DNA of 64,000 nt, from NCBI RefSeq assembly GCF_020532675.1, contig NZ_JAJAVE010000001.1, positions 1,302,001 through 1,366,000 on the forward strand, in the 5' to 3' direction. Positions 54,360-64,000 of the stretch are shown piece by piece. The translations under genes and the position numbers were made by a program. Origin of the DNA: Methylobacillus gramineus. GTDB lineage: Bacteria; Pseudomonadota; Gammaproteobacteria; Burkholderiales; Methylophilaceae. The notes beneath the pieces are model-generated. The model saw only the letters and a list, made by a program, of their open reading frames with translations. It ran no database searches and had not been told where the DNA came from. Numbering within the stretch: the first letter of the stretch is position 1; every line of letters starts with the position of its first letter.

Positions 54360-54797
54360 CTATGCGCTAGCCTTAGCCTGCATGCAGGCAATATAAGCCT
54401 CAGCATCAGGGGATCCGCCATGGCGCTGGGCTTGCCAGATGGTCTCTGCCAGGCAGTCCATCAGGTCATGTTGTGCCTGGTAGGCATCATCATATTTGTG
54501 CCATAGCGCATGATAAGCCGCCTTGATGCCGGGTGGCTGATCAATGGCCACCTGTTCGAGAATGGAAAGATGCAGACTCATATGCAGGAAGGGATTGGTT
54601 TCCCCCATTTCCGGGAAATAAGCTTGCTCTTTATACGTGTCAGGCGCATTCAAGACATAGTGGTATTCAGGATGCATTTGCATCACTTCCACCGCCAGTT
54701 TTTCCAGTTCGGTCAATACAGCGTGTTGCTGAAACTTGGCCCAGGCATCAAAAAAGAATTGACGCACCTGATCCCGGCTGGGATTAAATAAACTCAC
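54360..54797 (-). CDS. DUF1841 family protein
   Basis: A 145-residue protein with the DUF1841 pattern: SRDQVRQFFFDAWAKFQQH, PEYHYVLNAPDTY, ETNPFLHMSLHLSILEQ and GGSPDAEAYIACM. Common in betaproteobacteria and gammaproteobacteria near nth, as here; function unknown. The conserved His residues (FLHMSLHL) suggest a metal site, which is inference. It follows thiD by one base. Confidence 0.9.
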   Translation of the reverse strand: MSLFNPSRDQVRQFFFDAWAKFQQHAVLTELEKLAVEVMQMHPEYHYVLNAPDTYKEQAYFPEMGETNPFLHMSLHLSILEQVAIDQPPGIKAAYHALWHKYDDAYQAQHDLMDCLAETIWQAQRHGGSPDAEAYIACMQAKASA

Positions 54798-54798
54798 G

Positions 54799-55665
54799 CT
54801 AGACTGCCCTTACCTGCATGACCTGCGGTGCAAAACCATGGTTCAGCGGGCCTACACCTGCCCCAGTGCTAACATGGGAACCAGCATACAGTGCAGAGCG
54901 GACGTAAATTCGTGCCGCCTGGACCGCATCCGCCAGACTAAAACCTAATGCGAGGTAAGCAGCGATGGCAGATGAGAGAGTACATCCTGTGCCATGCAGG
55001 TTATGGGTGGAAATACGTAATGAATGCAGTTTGAGTAACTCGGTCAACGCTCCAGATGAGCTGGCCTGGGCCAGAATATCGACTACATCATGGCCCGGCA
55101 AATGCCCGCCTTTGAGCAGGATGGCATGCGCTCCTTGCTGCAATAATTGCTGCGCCGCCTGCTCCAGCTCATCAGTCTCGGTCAATGGACGTCCCAGCAA
55201 TAACGCGGCCTCGTCCAGATTGGGTGTGACGACCAATGCACGGGGGAAGAGTTTTTCCACCAACACAGCCACCGCTTCATCAGAAATCAACTTGGCCCCG
55301 TTGGCGGCTACCATCACCGGATCCAGTACCACTTGCGTCAGTTGATGTGCATCCAGTGCCGCTGCCACGGTTTCTACGATTTCTGGCGAATGCAGCATGC
55401 CTATTTTCACGGCATCCACACCAATGTCTTCTACCACGGCATCTATCTGGTCACGCAACATTTGCGGTGGCACGCTATGAATGGCACGCACGCCTTGTGT
55501 ATTCTGCGCCGTCAGGGCAGTAATCGCCGTCATGCCATAACAGCCCAGCGCCGAAAAAGTCTTGAGATCCGCCTGAATACCAGCACCACCGCTACTATCA
55601 GAGCCCGCGATCGACAATACACGCGGATAGCGGTTGATGGATGATGGAAATGCTTGCTCGCTCAT
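54799..55665 (-). CDS. thiD: hydroxymethylpyrimidine/phosphomethylpyrimidine kinase
   Basis: Phosphorylates HMP and HMP-P in thiamine synthesis. The 288-residue ribokinase-fold protein shows LSIAGSDSSGGAGIQADLKT, ALTAQNTQGV, PVMVAANGAKLISDEA and the anion-hole loop HGTGCTLSSAIAAYLALG. It overlaps the FIST gene by 4 bases. No other thi gene here. Confidence 0.97.
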   Translation of the reverse strand: MSEQAFPSSINRYPRVLSIAGSDSSGGAGIQADLKTFSALGCYGMTAITALTAQNTQGVRAIHSVPPQMLRDQIDAVVEDIGVDAVKIGMLHSPEIVETVAAALDAHQLTQVVLDPVMVAANGAKLISDEAVAVLVEKLFPRALVVTPNLDEAALLLGRPLTETDELEQAAQQLLQQGAHAILLKGGHLPGHDVVDILAQASSSGALTELLKLHSLRISTHNLHGTGCTLSSAIAAYLALGFSLADAVQAARIYVRSALYAGSHVSTGAGVGPLNHGFAPQVMQVRAV

Positions 55666-56756
55666 GTCTGCCCTTCATTGGCAAATAATCCTAAAACCAC
55701 AGAATACTGCAATAACTCATTACGCCCGAACATTGGCGCAATTTCTCCATTGCCGTAAAAACCGATAAATGGCATGGCAGGATAATACTGCTTGAGCAAT
55801 TCGATATCCCGATCAATGCCACCATAAAAATATGGACCGCGCCCCATGCAGGAAAACAACAGGCCAAACACTGGCGAACCAGGCAAACTGGCACTAATGG
55901 CTTCAATCTGCTCACTCAAATTGTCTTGTGCCGCCTCTGTATCACGCAGCCCCCAAGCAAGCCACTGCCCTGCTGCAACCTGTTTTGATACGGTAACCGA
56001 CTGTTCAGCAAGATTGCCACTAATGAGCGAGGCCATGGTGTAATCGCCCAGCTCAAGCTGTTCCCGACTATTGGCAAACACTGCCATCAGCTTGTGATAA
56101 GGCAGGCCCTGGCCTTCAATCGAAGCATCAGCCTCATGCGCCTGCTGCAATCCAGCAAGCGCCGGTTTTCCTGCCAATGCCTTGACGTCATGACCACTGG
56201 CAGTACTCACCTGCTGAGGTTTGGTCAGCAACTTGAGCCCATGTGCAGCCGCCACGGAGCCGGTAACGCCCTGCAAGGCCACCTCACAATATCCACGCAC
56301 TGTGCCTTTGCCATTCTCCCAGACCGAAAACGGGCCTTGACCGGTCACATCGCCGGAAACCCCACCAAACCGCATCCCTGGCAGTTGTAACCAGGTGGTA
56401 TTGACCGCATTGGGTGCGGTCAGTGTCAATAACCACTGTGCTTGATTGGGCGCTGCCATATATTGCAGAGAGGCTCCCTCACCCAATACCAACACGGCCA
56501 CAGCTGGCACATCCAACGCCCAATCCTGATCGGTAAAAATACCCGTAGCAGAACAACCGACCACTTGTGTTGTGCTTGCAGCCGCTGCCGCAGCACGGAT
56601 AGCGGGCAAGGGATTATCAGCAAAATCCTCGGTGAGAAATAACAATACGCTGCTTGCAATCTGCAAGCCTGCGGCATCAAGCGCCAACTTGACCGCCTCA
56701 GCCGCCAATTCAGGCACTGCCTGCCGCCCACGGACAAATCCTGTCCCTACTTTCAA
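55662..56756 (-). CDS. FIST N- and C-domain protein
   Basis: A 364-residue protein with a FIST_N domain (about 25-215, including TQVVGCSATGIFTDQ and LQLPGMRFGGVSGDVTGQGPF) and a FIST_C domain (about 220-345, FGLLFSCMGRGPYFYGG; DRDIELLKQYYPAMPFIGF; NGEIAP). FIST domains are predicted small-ligand sensors, often fused to signalling domains. Here the protein stands alone between nth and thiD, overlapping both by 4 bases, so translation of the three is coupled. Its role with DNA repair or thiamine genes is unclear. Confidence 0.9.
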   Translation of the reverse strand: MKVGTGFVRGRQAVPELAAEAVKLALDAAGLQIASSVLLFLTEDFADNPLPAIRAAAAAASTTQVVGCSATGIFTDQDWALDVPAVAVLVLGEGASLQYMAAPNQAQWLLTLTAPNAVNTTWLQLPGMRFGGVSGDVTGQGPFSVWENGKGTVRGYCEVALQGVTGSVAAAHGLKLLTKPQQVSTASGHDVKALAGKPALAGLQQAHEADASIEGQGLPYHKLMAVFANSREQLELGDYTMASLISGNLAEQSVTVSKQVAAGQWLAWGLRDTEAAQDNLSEQIEAISASLPGSPVFGLLFSCMGRGPYFYGGIDRDIELLKQYYPAMPFIGFYGNGEIAPMFGRNELLQYSVVLGLFANEGQT

Positions 56757-57409
56757 GCAAGCATCTCCAAGTTATTGACCGTAGGCTTGGCCTTGAACTC
56801 ACATAAGTCATAGATCACGCATTCTTCGCACTTGGGTTTGCGCGCCACACAGACATAGCGGCCATGCAAAATCAATAAATGATGGGCATCCTGCATATAC
56901 TCCTTGGGCACCGCCTTCATCAGCTTGGTTTCCACTTCCAGCGGCGTCTTGCCCGGGGCAAGGCCAATACGGTTACCCAAGCGAAAAATATGCGTATCGA
57001 CCGCAATGGTCGGCTGACCAAACGCGGTATTGAGAATCACATTGGCTGTCTTGCGCCCTACTCCAGGCAGACTTTCCAGGGCCTCCCGCGTATTGGGCAC
57101 TTCACCTCCATAGCTTTCCACCAGCATATGGCAGGTGGCAATCACATTCTTGGCCTTGCTGCGAAACAGGCCTATGGTCTTGATATAGCGTTCCAGCCCT
57201 TCAACACCCAGATCAGCAATAGCCTGTGGCGTATTGGCGACCGGAAACAACTTGGCAGTGGCAATATTCACGCCCTTGTCTGTTGCCTGGGCAGAGAGAA
57301 TCACGGCAATCAGCAACTCAAACGTACTATGGTGAACCAATTCTGTTTGCGGATTGGGGATAGCGATACTCAACCTGCGGAATATCTCGTGCCGTTTTTC
57401 TGCATTCAT
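56753..57409 (-). CDS. nth: endonuclease III
   Basis: Bifunctional DNA glycosylase/AP lyase for oxidised pyrimidines. The 218-residue protein has the helix-hairpin-helix [18 protein letters not shown] with the catalytic Lys, the Asp in [15 protein letters not shown], and the C-terminal [4Fe-4S] cysteines in [17 protein letters not shown]. It overlaps rsxB and the FIST gene by 4 bases each. Confidence 0.97.
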   Translation of the reverse strand: MNAEKRHEIFRRLSIAIPNPQTELVHHSTFELLIAVILSAQATDKGVNIATAKLFPVANTPQAIADLGVEGLERYIKTIGLFRSKAKNVIATCHMLVESYGGEVPNTREALESLPGVGRKTANVILNTAFGQPTIAVDTHIFRLGNRIGLAPGKTPLEVETKLMKAVPKEYMQDAHHLLILHGRYVCVARKPKCEECVIYDLCEFKAKPTVNNLEMLA

Positions 57410-58080
57410 TGATTATTCATATCCTGAGTAACTACTGGCATTGCTGGCTGCTTTATGGCCTTGGCTCTGGCCATGGCGGCTGCAATCGCAGCCTTCCTGG
57501 CATCCACATCAGCCTGAGGGCCAGGGTCCATCTTTACTGGTGTCCGCTCACTAGCTTGCCGCGCCAATCGTGCCACATGCCTTTTACGTGCTGCATCGGC
57601 CACTTTGCGTGCAGGGCTATCCATCTGCGTGTAATTCCATTCCTGCACCGACAAAGGCTGCATGCTGATACAGTCCACCGGGCAAGGCGCAACACACAAT
57701 TCGCATCCGGTGCACTCTGAAGCAATCACGGTATGCATCTGTCTTGCAGCGCCCAGAATGGCATCGACCGGACAAGCCTTGATGCATAGCGTGCAACCTA
57801 TACATACATCCTCATCAATTACTGCCAGCATCTTGGGGCCAAATGCACCATGCTCATTGTTAAGGGGCTGATAGGGAGTGTTTAATATCGAGGCCAAGGC
57901 ATGTATTCCAGCCTCGCCACCTGGCGGGCACTGGTTAATCGCCGCATGCCCACCAGCCAGCGCCTCGGCATAAGGGCGACAACCAGCGTAACCGCACTGC
58001 GTACACTGTGTTTGCGGCAGCACGGCATCAATACGGTCAATAAGCGTGGTGATTTCCCTCAAGTCATGCACTTTCATCAT
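57406..58080 (-). CDS. rsxB: RnfB/RsxB-type ferredoxin protein without Rnf partners
   Basis: Iron-sulfur electron carrier. The start is set at 58080 ([18 protein letters not shown]), with an upstream ATG at 58134 as alternative; neither has a clear ribosome site. The roughly 224-residue protein has the four-cysteine Rnf cluster region ([26 protein letters not shown]), two ferredoxin clusters ([28 protein letters not shown]) and a charged Ala/Lys-rich tail. It lacks the N-terminal membrane anchor of full RnfB, and no rnfACDGE genes are present. The rsxB-nth pairing is common in betaproteobacteria. It may deliver electrons or assist the Fe-S enzyme Nth, which is inference. Confidence 0.9.
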   Translation of the reverse strand: MMKVHDLREITTLIDRIDAVLPQTQCTQCGYAGCRPYAEALAGGHAAINQCPPGGEAGIHALASILNTPYQPLNNEHGAFGPKMLAVIDEDVCIGCTLCIKACPVDAILGAARQMHTVIASECTGCELCVAPCPVDCISMQPLSVQEWNYTQMDSPARKVADAARKRHVARLARQASERTPVKMDPGPQADVDARKAAIAAAMARAKAIKQPAMPVVTQDMNNQ

Positions 58081-58360
58081 CAAGGTTGAAATTATACCTG
58101 CCTGCCAAGCGGCGTCAGCTTTTCCAGGTACCATCCCGTCATAAATTCTAAGGCAGCCCCATGGCCATCGGGCACCGCATTGAATCTATGAGACGTAATC
58201 AAAGGCTTCAACTTCTCACCCATTCAATATTTTAGGCTGCAAGAACATCAACAGGGCTCACTCTCAACGGGCTTTTACAAAATGAATGCGGCCTTTTTAC
58301 CTGCAGCACAACGCTTGATGCAGGGTATAATTCCTGCATACTCACAACCCTAGCAGCAGC

Positions 58361-59884
58361 ATGGCACTGATCCGCCAAGAAGACTTTATCAGCAGCATCC
58401 ACCAGGCTTTGCAATACATTGCCTGCTATCATGCGCCCGACTTTCTGCACGCCATGCATCAGGCTTGGCAGCGAGAACCCTCACCTGCCGCGCGTGACGC
58501 CATCGGCCAGATTTTGATTAACTCCTATTTGTGTGCCAACGGACATCGCCCGCTTTGTCAGGACACCGGTATTGTCGTGGCCTTTATCCAGGTGGGCATG
58601 AGTGTGCAATGGCAGGCTGAGCTGAGCCTGCAACAGATGGTGGATGAAGGCGTGCGTCTGGCATATATGGATGCAGATAACCGCCTGCGCGCCTCGATTG
58701 TAAGCGACCCTGCAGGCAAACGCCTCAACACTAGAGACAACACGCCCTCAGTGGTACACGTAGAAATGGTGCCTGGCAACACAGTAGAAATTCATATTGC
58801 GGCCAAGGGTGGTGGTTCAGAAAACAAATCCAAGCTGGCCATGCTGGAACCCTCTGACAGCATTGTGGACTGGGTTTTGCAAGTGGTGCCGGAAATGGGT
58901 GCAGGCTGGTGCCCGCCAGGCGTGCTGGGGATAGGCATTGGTGGCACAGCTGAAAAAGCCGTTTTACTCGCTAAACAATCATTATTTTCAGCCATTGATA
59001 TTCAAACCTTGCAGGCACGTGGCCCGCAAACACGTGCGGAAGAGTTACGGCTGGAAATCTACGAAAAGGTCAATCGCCTGGGCATAGGTGCACAGGGACT
59101 AGGCGGCCTCACCACCGTGCTTGACGTCAAGATTCTGGAAGCGCCGACTCACGCTACATCATTACCTGTTGCCATCATCCCCAATTGTGCCGCCACGCGT
59201 CACGTACATTTCACGCTAGATGGCAGCGGCCCTGCACAACTGCCAGTCCCCAAACTGGAGGATTGGCCACAGGTTGCACTGGATGCCAGTACGCCCATGC
59301 GTCGAGTCAATCTGGACACCTTAAGCAAGGCTGACATCACGGATTGGCAACCGGGCGAAAAGCTGCTGCTCTCTGGCAAACTGCTCACTGGCCGGGACGC
59401 CGCGCACAAACGCATTGTGGACTTGATTGCCCGTGGAGATGCTATGCCGGAAGGGCTGGATTTCACCAACCGCTTTATCTATTACGTTGGCCCGGTAGAT
59501 CCGGTAGGGGAAGAAATTATAGGCCCAGCTGGACCGACCACCGCTACCCGCATGGATAGATTCACTGACACCATGCTGACCAGGACCGGCCTGCTTGGGA
59601 TGATAGGCAAGGCAGAACGTGGAGAGTTGACGGTCAATGCCATACGCCAGCATCAATCAGTTTACTTGATTGCTATTGGTGGGGCGGCCTACCTTATTTC
59701 CCAGGCCATCAAGGCATCCCGGGTTGTAGCCTTTCCGGAACTGGGCATGGAAGCCATTTACGAATTTACGGTAGAAGATATGCCTGTCACTGTAGCCGTA
59801 GACAGTCAAGGCCATTCAGTGCATGAGTCAGGCCCTGCCGAATGGCGGCCACGGATCGCTGATATCCCCATATTCAGTCACTAA
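58361..59884 (+). CDS. fumA: class I fumarate hydratase
   Basis: Iron-sulfur fumarase of the TCA cycle. The 507-residue protein has both alpha and beta parts fused, with likely cluster ligands Cys66 (RPLCQDTGIV), Cys184 (AGWCPPGVLG) and Cys276 (IPNCAATRHVHF). The C-terminal part shows FIYYVGPVDPVGEEIIGP and TTATRMDRFTDTML. The 280-bp gap upstream shows no other gene. Oxygen-sensitive [4Fe-4S] type; a fumC is not in the window. Confidence 0.95.
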   Translation: MALIRQEDFISSIHQALQYIACYHAPDFLHAMHQAWQREPSPAARDAIGQILINSYLCANGHRPLCQDTGIVVAFIQVGMSVQWQAELSLQQMVDEGVRLAYMDADNRLRASIVSDPAGKRLNTRDNTPSVVHVEMVPGNTVEIHIAAKGGGSENKSKLAMLEPSDSIVDWVLQVVPEMGAGWCPPGVLGIGIGGTAEKAVLLAKQSLFSAIDIQTLQARGPQTRAEELRLEIYEKVNRLGIGAQGLGGLTTVLDVKILEAPTHATSLPVAIIPNCAATRHVHFTLDGSGPAQLPVPKLEDWPQVALDASTPMRRVNLDTLSKADITDWQPGEKLLLSGKLLTGRDAAHKRIVDLIARGDAMPEGLDFTNRFIYYVGPVDPVGEEIIGPAGPTTATRMDRFTDTMLTRTGLLGMIGKAERGELTVNAIRQHQSVYLIAIGGAAYLISQAIKASRVVAFPELGMEAIYEFTVEDMPVTVAVDSQGHSVHESGPAEWRPRIADIPIFSH

Positions 59885-59893
59885 GGAACGTGA

Positions 59894-60961
59894 ATGGCCA
59901 AGTTGTTTACCCCCATTACCCTGCGCAAAACCGAGATCAAGAACCGCATTTTTGTTGCTCCCATGTGTCAGTACTCTGCAGTGAATGGCATCGCCAATCA
60001 TTGGCATCTGGTGCACTTGGGCAGCTTGGCAGTCGGTGGTGCGGGCCTGGTGATGATAGAAGCCACTGCCATATCGCCTGAAGGGCGCATCACCCCTTCC
60101 TGTCTGGGGCTATGGTCAGAAGAACATGCACAGGCACTGCAGCCTATCGTGCAGTTTATCCGGGAACAAGGGGCCACCCCAGCCATCCAGATCGCCCACG
60201 CAGGCCGCAAGGCTTCATGCGATGTACCCTGGCGTGAAAGCAAATTCCTAACTAAAGAACAAGGCGGATGGCAGACCGTTGCACCTTCTGCCATTCCGCT
60301 CACCTCCAAGCATGCCACTCCGGTTGAGCTGAGTCATACCGATATCCAGGCAATTGCTGCACAGTTTAGGGCAACGGCAGAACACGCACTCGCGATTGGT
60401 TTTGAAGTACTGGAACTTCATTGCGCTCATGGTTATCTATTGCATGAATTCCTCTCGCCGCTTTCCAACCAGCGCCAGGATGAATATGGTGGCAGCCTTG
60501 AAAACCGTTGCCGCCTCGTATTGCAGATTGCCAAGGATCTCCGCGCCTTCTGGCCACAGGACAAGCCGATGTTTGTACGTATTTCTGCGACAGACTGGGT
60601 CGAAGGTGGCTGGGATATAGAGCAATCCATACAGCTGGCAAAATGGTTGAAAGCACTTGGCATAGACCTTATCGATTGCTCCAGTGGCGGCTTGATCCTG
60701 GATGCCAAAATACCGGCTGGTCCTGGTTATCAAACGGTATTTGCCGAGCGTATCCGCAACGAAGCAGGAATAGCCAGCGGTGCTGTGGGCATCATCACCT
60801 CAGCATTGCAGGCAGAGCATATCCTGGCGACCGGGCAGGCAGATGTCATCCTGCTGGCACGTATATTATTAAGTGATCCGCACTGGCCGTTGCATGCAGC
60901 CAAGGAATTACATGTAGATTTAACCTGGCCGGAGCAATATGTTCGGGCCAAGCACCTATAA
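59894..60961 (+). CDS. namA: old yellow enzyme family NADPH:flavin oxidoreductase (YqjM/NamA type)
   Basis: FMN-dependent ene-reductase, 355 residues. Cys25 in VAPMCQYSA is the YqjM-type redox-tuning cysteine. [44 protein letters not shown] and [14 protein letters not shown] are typical of the short, YqjM-like class. It reduces alpha,beta-unsaturated carbonyls in other bacteria; the physiological substrate is unknown. It follows fumA by 9 bases and precedes iscX by 10, so the three are probably co-transcribed. Confidence 0.92.
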   Translation: MAKLFTPITLRKTEIKNRIFVAPMCQYSAVNGIANHWHLVHLGSLAVGGAGLVMIEATAISPEGRITPSCLGLWSEEHAQALQPIVQFIREQGATPAIQIAHAGRKASCDVPWRESKFLTKEQGGWQTVAPSAIPLTSKHATPVELSHTDIQAIAAQFRATAEHALAIGFEVLELHCAHGYLLHEFLSPLSNQRQDEYGGSLENRCRLVLQIAKDLRAFWPQDKPMFVRISATDWVEGGWDIEQSIQLAKWLKALGIDLIDCSSGGLILDAKIPAGPGYQTVFAERIRNEAGIASGAVGIITSALQAEHILATGQADVILLARILLSDPHWPLHAAKELHVDLTWPEQYVRAKHL

Positions 60962-60971
60962 GGAAAACAGA

Positions 60972-61166
60972 ATGAAATGGACTGATAGTCAGCGCATTGC
61001 TGAAGAGCTATTTGATCAACACCCTGATGTGGATCCCAAAACCATCCGTTTTACCGACCTCTATGACTGGATACTGAAGCTGGAAGGCTTTAATGACGAC
61101 CCCAGCAAGTGCGGTGAGAAAATCCTGGAAGCCATACAACTGGCCTGGATAGAAGAAGCAGAATAA
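60972..61166 (+). CDS. iscX: Fe-S assembly protein IscX
   Basis: A small acidic protein that binds IscS and iron and modulates Fe-S cluster assembly. The ATG at 60972 has AGGAAAA upstream and gives 64 residues with the family pattern [34 protein letters not shown] and [11 protein letters not shown]. Usually the last gene of the isc operon; here it stands apart, after the oxidoreductase. Confidence 0.95.
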   Translation: MKWTDSQRIAEELFDQHPDVDPKTIRFTDLYDWILKLEGFNDDPSKCGEKILEAIQLAWIEEAE

Positions 61167-61239
61167 AAACACCCGTGCCACAACAATCCAATTTGAATAC
61201 ACCAAGATTGAAGTAAAAGTTTAAATAAAGGGAAGCTCC

Positions 61240-62613
61240 ATGATTGCGCCAAAAGAAATATTCAAAGCCTACGATATCCGCGGCATCGTCGGCAAGACTT
61301 TAACCCCTGAAGTGGTAGAAGCCATAGGCCAAGCGATAGGAAGTGAAGCAGCCGCCCGCCAGCAAAAAACCATTTGTGTTGGTTATGATGGCCGCCTGTC
61401 CGGCCCGGAACTGGCTGCGGCGCTTTCTCGAGGCATACGCAAAAGTGGACTGGATGTGATCAATCTGGGATTGGTTGCCACCCCCATGGTCTATTTTGCT
61501 GCCTTTCACCTCAACACGGATTGCGGTGTCATGGTAACGGGCAGTCACAACCCACCAGAATATAATGGCCTGAAAATGGTAGTCGCTGGCGAAACTCTCT
61601 CTGGCGATACTATCCAGCGCCTGCGTCAACGTATAGACAGCGATGATTTTGCAAGTGGTAACGGCAGCGAAAGCAGCTTTGACATTGCGCCAGCCTATAT
61701 AGACCGAATTGCATCCGACATTAAGCTCAAGCGTCCACTCAAGCTGACAGTGGACTGCGGCAACGGCGTCCCTGGCGCATTTGCTGGCAAGCTCTATCGC
61801 GCGCTTGGTTGCGAAGTGGAAGAGCTATTCTGCGATGTTGACGGCAACTTCCCTAACCACCACCCGGATCCTTCCGTCCCTGAGAACCTGACTGACCTGA
61901 TCAACAACGTGACCAGCGGCAGCTCTGAAATCGGCTTTGCATTTGATGGAGATGGTGACCGCCTGGGTGTGGTCACAAAAGACGGCAGCATTATCTACCC
62001 TGACCGTCAACTGTTGCTGTTTGCTGAAGACGTACTCAAGCGCAACCCGGGTTCCACTATCATTTACGATGTTAAATCCACGCGTAACCTCGCCCCATGG
62101 ATCAAGCAACGTGGCGGTAATCCGCTGATGTGGAAAACCGGCCATTCACTGGTCAAGGCCAAGATGAAGGAAACGGGCGCAGCACTGGCAGGTGAAATGA
62201 GCGGTCATATTTTCTTCAAGGAGCGCTGGTATGGCTTTGACGATGGCCTGTATTCAGGTGCGCGCTTGCTGGAAATTCTCAGTCAGTTCGACAACCCGTC
62301 GGACATCCTCAATGGATTGCCAGACAGCGTGAGTACGCCCGAGCAGCACATCAGCATGCAGGAAGGTGAGCCGCACAAGCTAATTGCGCAGCTACAGACC
62401 AGCGCAACTTTTGAAGGTGCGGATGAGGTCATCACCATTGATGGCTTGCGTGTGGAATATCCTGACGGTTTTGGCCTCATGCGCCCATCCAACACCACAC
62501 CAGTGATTGTGCTGCGTTTTGAGGCAGATAACCTCGCTGCCCTCAAGCGCATCCAGGAGCAGTTCCGCCTGGTGATTCTGGCCGCAGCACCAGACGCAAA
62601 ACTGCCGTTCTGA
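61240..62613 (+). CDS. algC: phosphomannomutase/phosphoglucomutase (AlgC type)
   Basis: Interconverts mannose- or glucose-6-phosphate and the 1-phosphates for surface polysaccharide synthesis. The 457-residue protein has an alpha-D-phosphohexomutase four-domain layout: FKAYDIRGIVG, phosphoserine Ser102 in VTGSHNPPEYNG, metal loop DGDGDRLGVV (about 234-243), sugar-binding GEMSGHIFFKERW and phosphate-binding RPSNTTPVIVLRFE. It overlaps the retropepsin gene by one base. Confidence 0.95.
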   Translation: MIAPKEIFKAYDIRGIVGKTLTPEVVEAIGQAIGSEAAARQQKTICVGYDGRLSGPELAAALSRGIRKSGLDVINLGLVATPMVYFAAFHLNTDCGVMVTGSHNPPEYNGLKMVVAGETLSGDTIQRLRQRIDSDDFASGNGSESSFDIAPAYIDRIASDIKLKRPLKLTVDCGNGVPGAFAGKLYRALGCEVEELFCDVDGNFPNHHPDPSVPENLTDLINNVTSGSSEIGFAFDGDGDRLGVVTKDGSIIYPDRQLLLFAEDVLKRNPGSTIIYDVKSTRNLAPWIKQRGGNPLMWKTGHSLVKAKMKETGAALAGEMSGHIFFKERWYGFDDGLYSGARLLEILSQFDNPSDILNGLPDSVSTPEQHISMQEGEPHKLIAQLQTSATFEGADEVITIDGLRVEYPDGFGLMRPSNTTPVIVLRFEADNLAALKRIQEQFRLVILAAAPDAKLPF

Positions 62614-63086
62614 TGTCTGGCGGCAAGATACTCTGGATCGCCGTCTGGCTTGCACTGGCAGGCGGCCTCTACTATCTTGCCGACAGCATGCTGAACCCGA
62701 ATAAACTGTCGGTGCTAGGAGAAGCCAGTACCGTTACCCTGCAACGCGGACCCGATGGACACTATCGTGCAGAGGCACTGATCAACGGCACCAAGGTGAA
62801 TGTGTTGGTCGATACCGGCGCAACTGGTGTCGCCATTTCCCAAGACATTGCCGACAAGCTCAATCTGAGCAGCAACCACGCAGTCCGTACCTCCACTGCC
62901 AACGGCAACACGGTAAGTTATATGACGAGGCTGAACTCAGTCAAACTGGGTGGGGTTGAAGCAAACAATGTAGCCGCTGTCATTGCGCCCGGCCTCCATG
63001 GGGAAGTATTACTGGGAATGTCCTATTTGGGACGCATGGATGTCAGATTGTTTCAGGGAAAAATGACCATCACTCAGGTGGAGTAA
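62613..63086 (+). CDS. membrane-anchored retropepsin-like aspartic protease
   Basis: A 157-residue protein with one N-terminal span (about 6-24), then a clan AA aspartic protease domain with the catalytic VDTGATGVAIS (Asp67) and, later, LGMSYLGRMDVRL. It matches the TIGR02281-type single-domain periplasmic proteases of proteobacteria, which work as dimers. Substrate unknown. The stop/start overlap with the phosphohexomutase suggests co-translation. Confidence 0.9.
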   Translation: MSGGKILWIAVWLALAGGLYYLADSMLNPNKLSVLGEASTVTLQRGPDGHYRAEALINGTKVNVLVDTGATGVAISQDIADKLNLSSNHAVRTSTANGNTVSYMTRLNSVKLGGVEANNVAAVIAPGLHGEVLLGMSYLGRMDVRLFQGKMTITQVE

Positions 63087-63129
63087 ATCCACCATCAACA
63101 TGGGAAGTAATGGCGTGATTGCGATTTAG

Positions 63130-63680
63130 CTATGCGCAAGCCCACCATTGCTCACGCGTCAATCGATAAAGCACATGTTTCCTCAATGTATCAAGATGCA
63201 TGACTGTGGGATGGTCGAATGTACCTGGTTGCTGTGACATGCCCAAGCGCTCCATCAGCAGACGTGATCGGTGATTCAGGATTGTCGTAAAAGACACAAT
63301 CTCGCCTAGCGCCAATTGTTCAAAACCTACCCTTAAAGCAGCCTTTCCTGCCTCAGTCGCATACCCCTGCCCCCAATGGCTTAGCGCCAAACGCCAGCCG
63401 ATTTCGACACAGGGCGCAAAGGCAATGCAGCCGTGGGCACATGCAAGCCCAGCATGCCGATAAACTCGCCCGAGGACTTCAGCTCCAAGGCCCATAATCC
63501 CCAGCCACGTTCAGCGATCAGCCGCTCACAGGTATCAGCCATTTGGTCACTGCACATACTATCAAGCACAGCAGGAAAAAACGCCATCACCTGAGGATCT
63601 GCATTCAGCGCCCGGAATGGCACCCGGTCCTCCGGATGCCATTGGCGCAATTTCAGGCGCTGAGTTTCAACTTCAATCAC
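63130..63680 (-). pseudogene. GNAT acetyltransferase (RimJ/RimL-like) broken by a -1 frameshift
   Basis: Two overlapping frames together make one GNAT protein. The first, from a GTG at about 63680, reads VIEVETQRLKLRQWHPED to FIGMLGLHVPTAALP. The second continues FAPCVEIGWRLALSHWGQGY to the stop at 63130. Restoring one T in the CCTTTGCG run near 63415-63420 rejoins them as PFAPCVEIGWRL. The protein would be about 183 residues. Either the gene is a recent pseudogene, or a base is missing in the assembly, or a rare frameshift is used. It lies 13 bases after the phosphoglucomutase stop. Confidence 0.85.
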
Positions 63681-63693
63681 AGAGCAATGCTCA

Positions 63694-64000
<307 letters not shown>

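Noticed and set aside
58081-58110. TATAAT before the rsxB start as a leaderless promoter
   Set aside because: No matching -35 box at proper spacing, and the start codon itself is uncertain.

Overview
The window looks like the chromosome of a betaproteobacterium. The block rpoE-rseA-mucB-mucD-lepA-lepB-DUF4845-rnc-era-recO-pdxJ-acpS has the usual betaproteobacterial order, and the mid-range GC and protein style suggest the methylotrophic family Methylophilaceae (Methylobacillus-like). That family placement rests on memory of related proteins; no methylotrophy gene lies here. The dominant theme is TonB-dependent outer-membrane uptake: six receptors, four FecI-type ECF sigma factors (one cut by the edge), three FecR-type regulators and the TonB-ExbB-ExbD motor.

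Layout. 1-11.8 kb, minus strand: three tandem copies (the leftmost cut by the edge) of one module in the order sigma factor, FecR, very large STN-domain receptor, then a roughly 50-residue membrane protein that is easily missed. A 16-bp palindrome of the form TGGCTRYAWRYAGCCA lies about 100-190 bp upstream of each sigma gene. In the third copy it leads into five helically phased CARCCA repeats in the gap shared with a divergent diguanylate cyclase gene. 11.9-16.5 kb: diguanylate cyclase, EEP-family phosphatase, small proteins, VOC protein, RBBP9-like hydrolase and DUF4197. 16.5-24.6 kb: glycogen phosphorylase, Fur-controlled exbD-exbB-tonB with a small CxxC protein, a cyanobacterial-type S4 ribosomal protein and htpG. 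24.8-33.2 kb: a catabolic or scavenging island of two paralogous receptors around a TetR regulator, a SnaA/NtaA/DszA-type flavin monooxygenase and an MFS transporter, with a perfect 26-bp palindrome as probable operator. 33.3-45.8 kb: housekeeping genes and the sigma-E envelope stress operon. 45.8-54.3 kb: nadB, then a Fur-controlled siderophore locus (receptor, FecI, FecR, STN receptor). 54.4-64 kb: DUF1841, thiD, FIST, nth, rsxB, fumarase, old yellow enzyme, iscX, algC-type phosphohexomutase, a membrane retropepsin, a frameshifted GNAT gene and the end of a phosphoglucomutase.

How it fits together. TonB-ExbB-ExbD would energise all six receptors. The receptors with an N-terminal STN domain are paired with FecR and FecI, so ligand binding should be signalled through FecR to the sigma factor. 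The siderophore locus and tonB operon show Fur boxes, whereas the tandem modules at 1-11.8 kb do not and share a different palindrome, so those modules may answer to something other than iron. The best candidate for an undescribed system is this tandem FecI-FecR-receptor-small membrane protein module with its palindrome.
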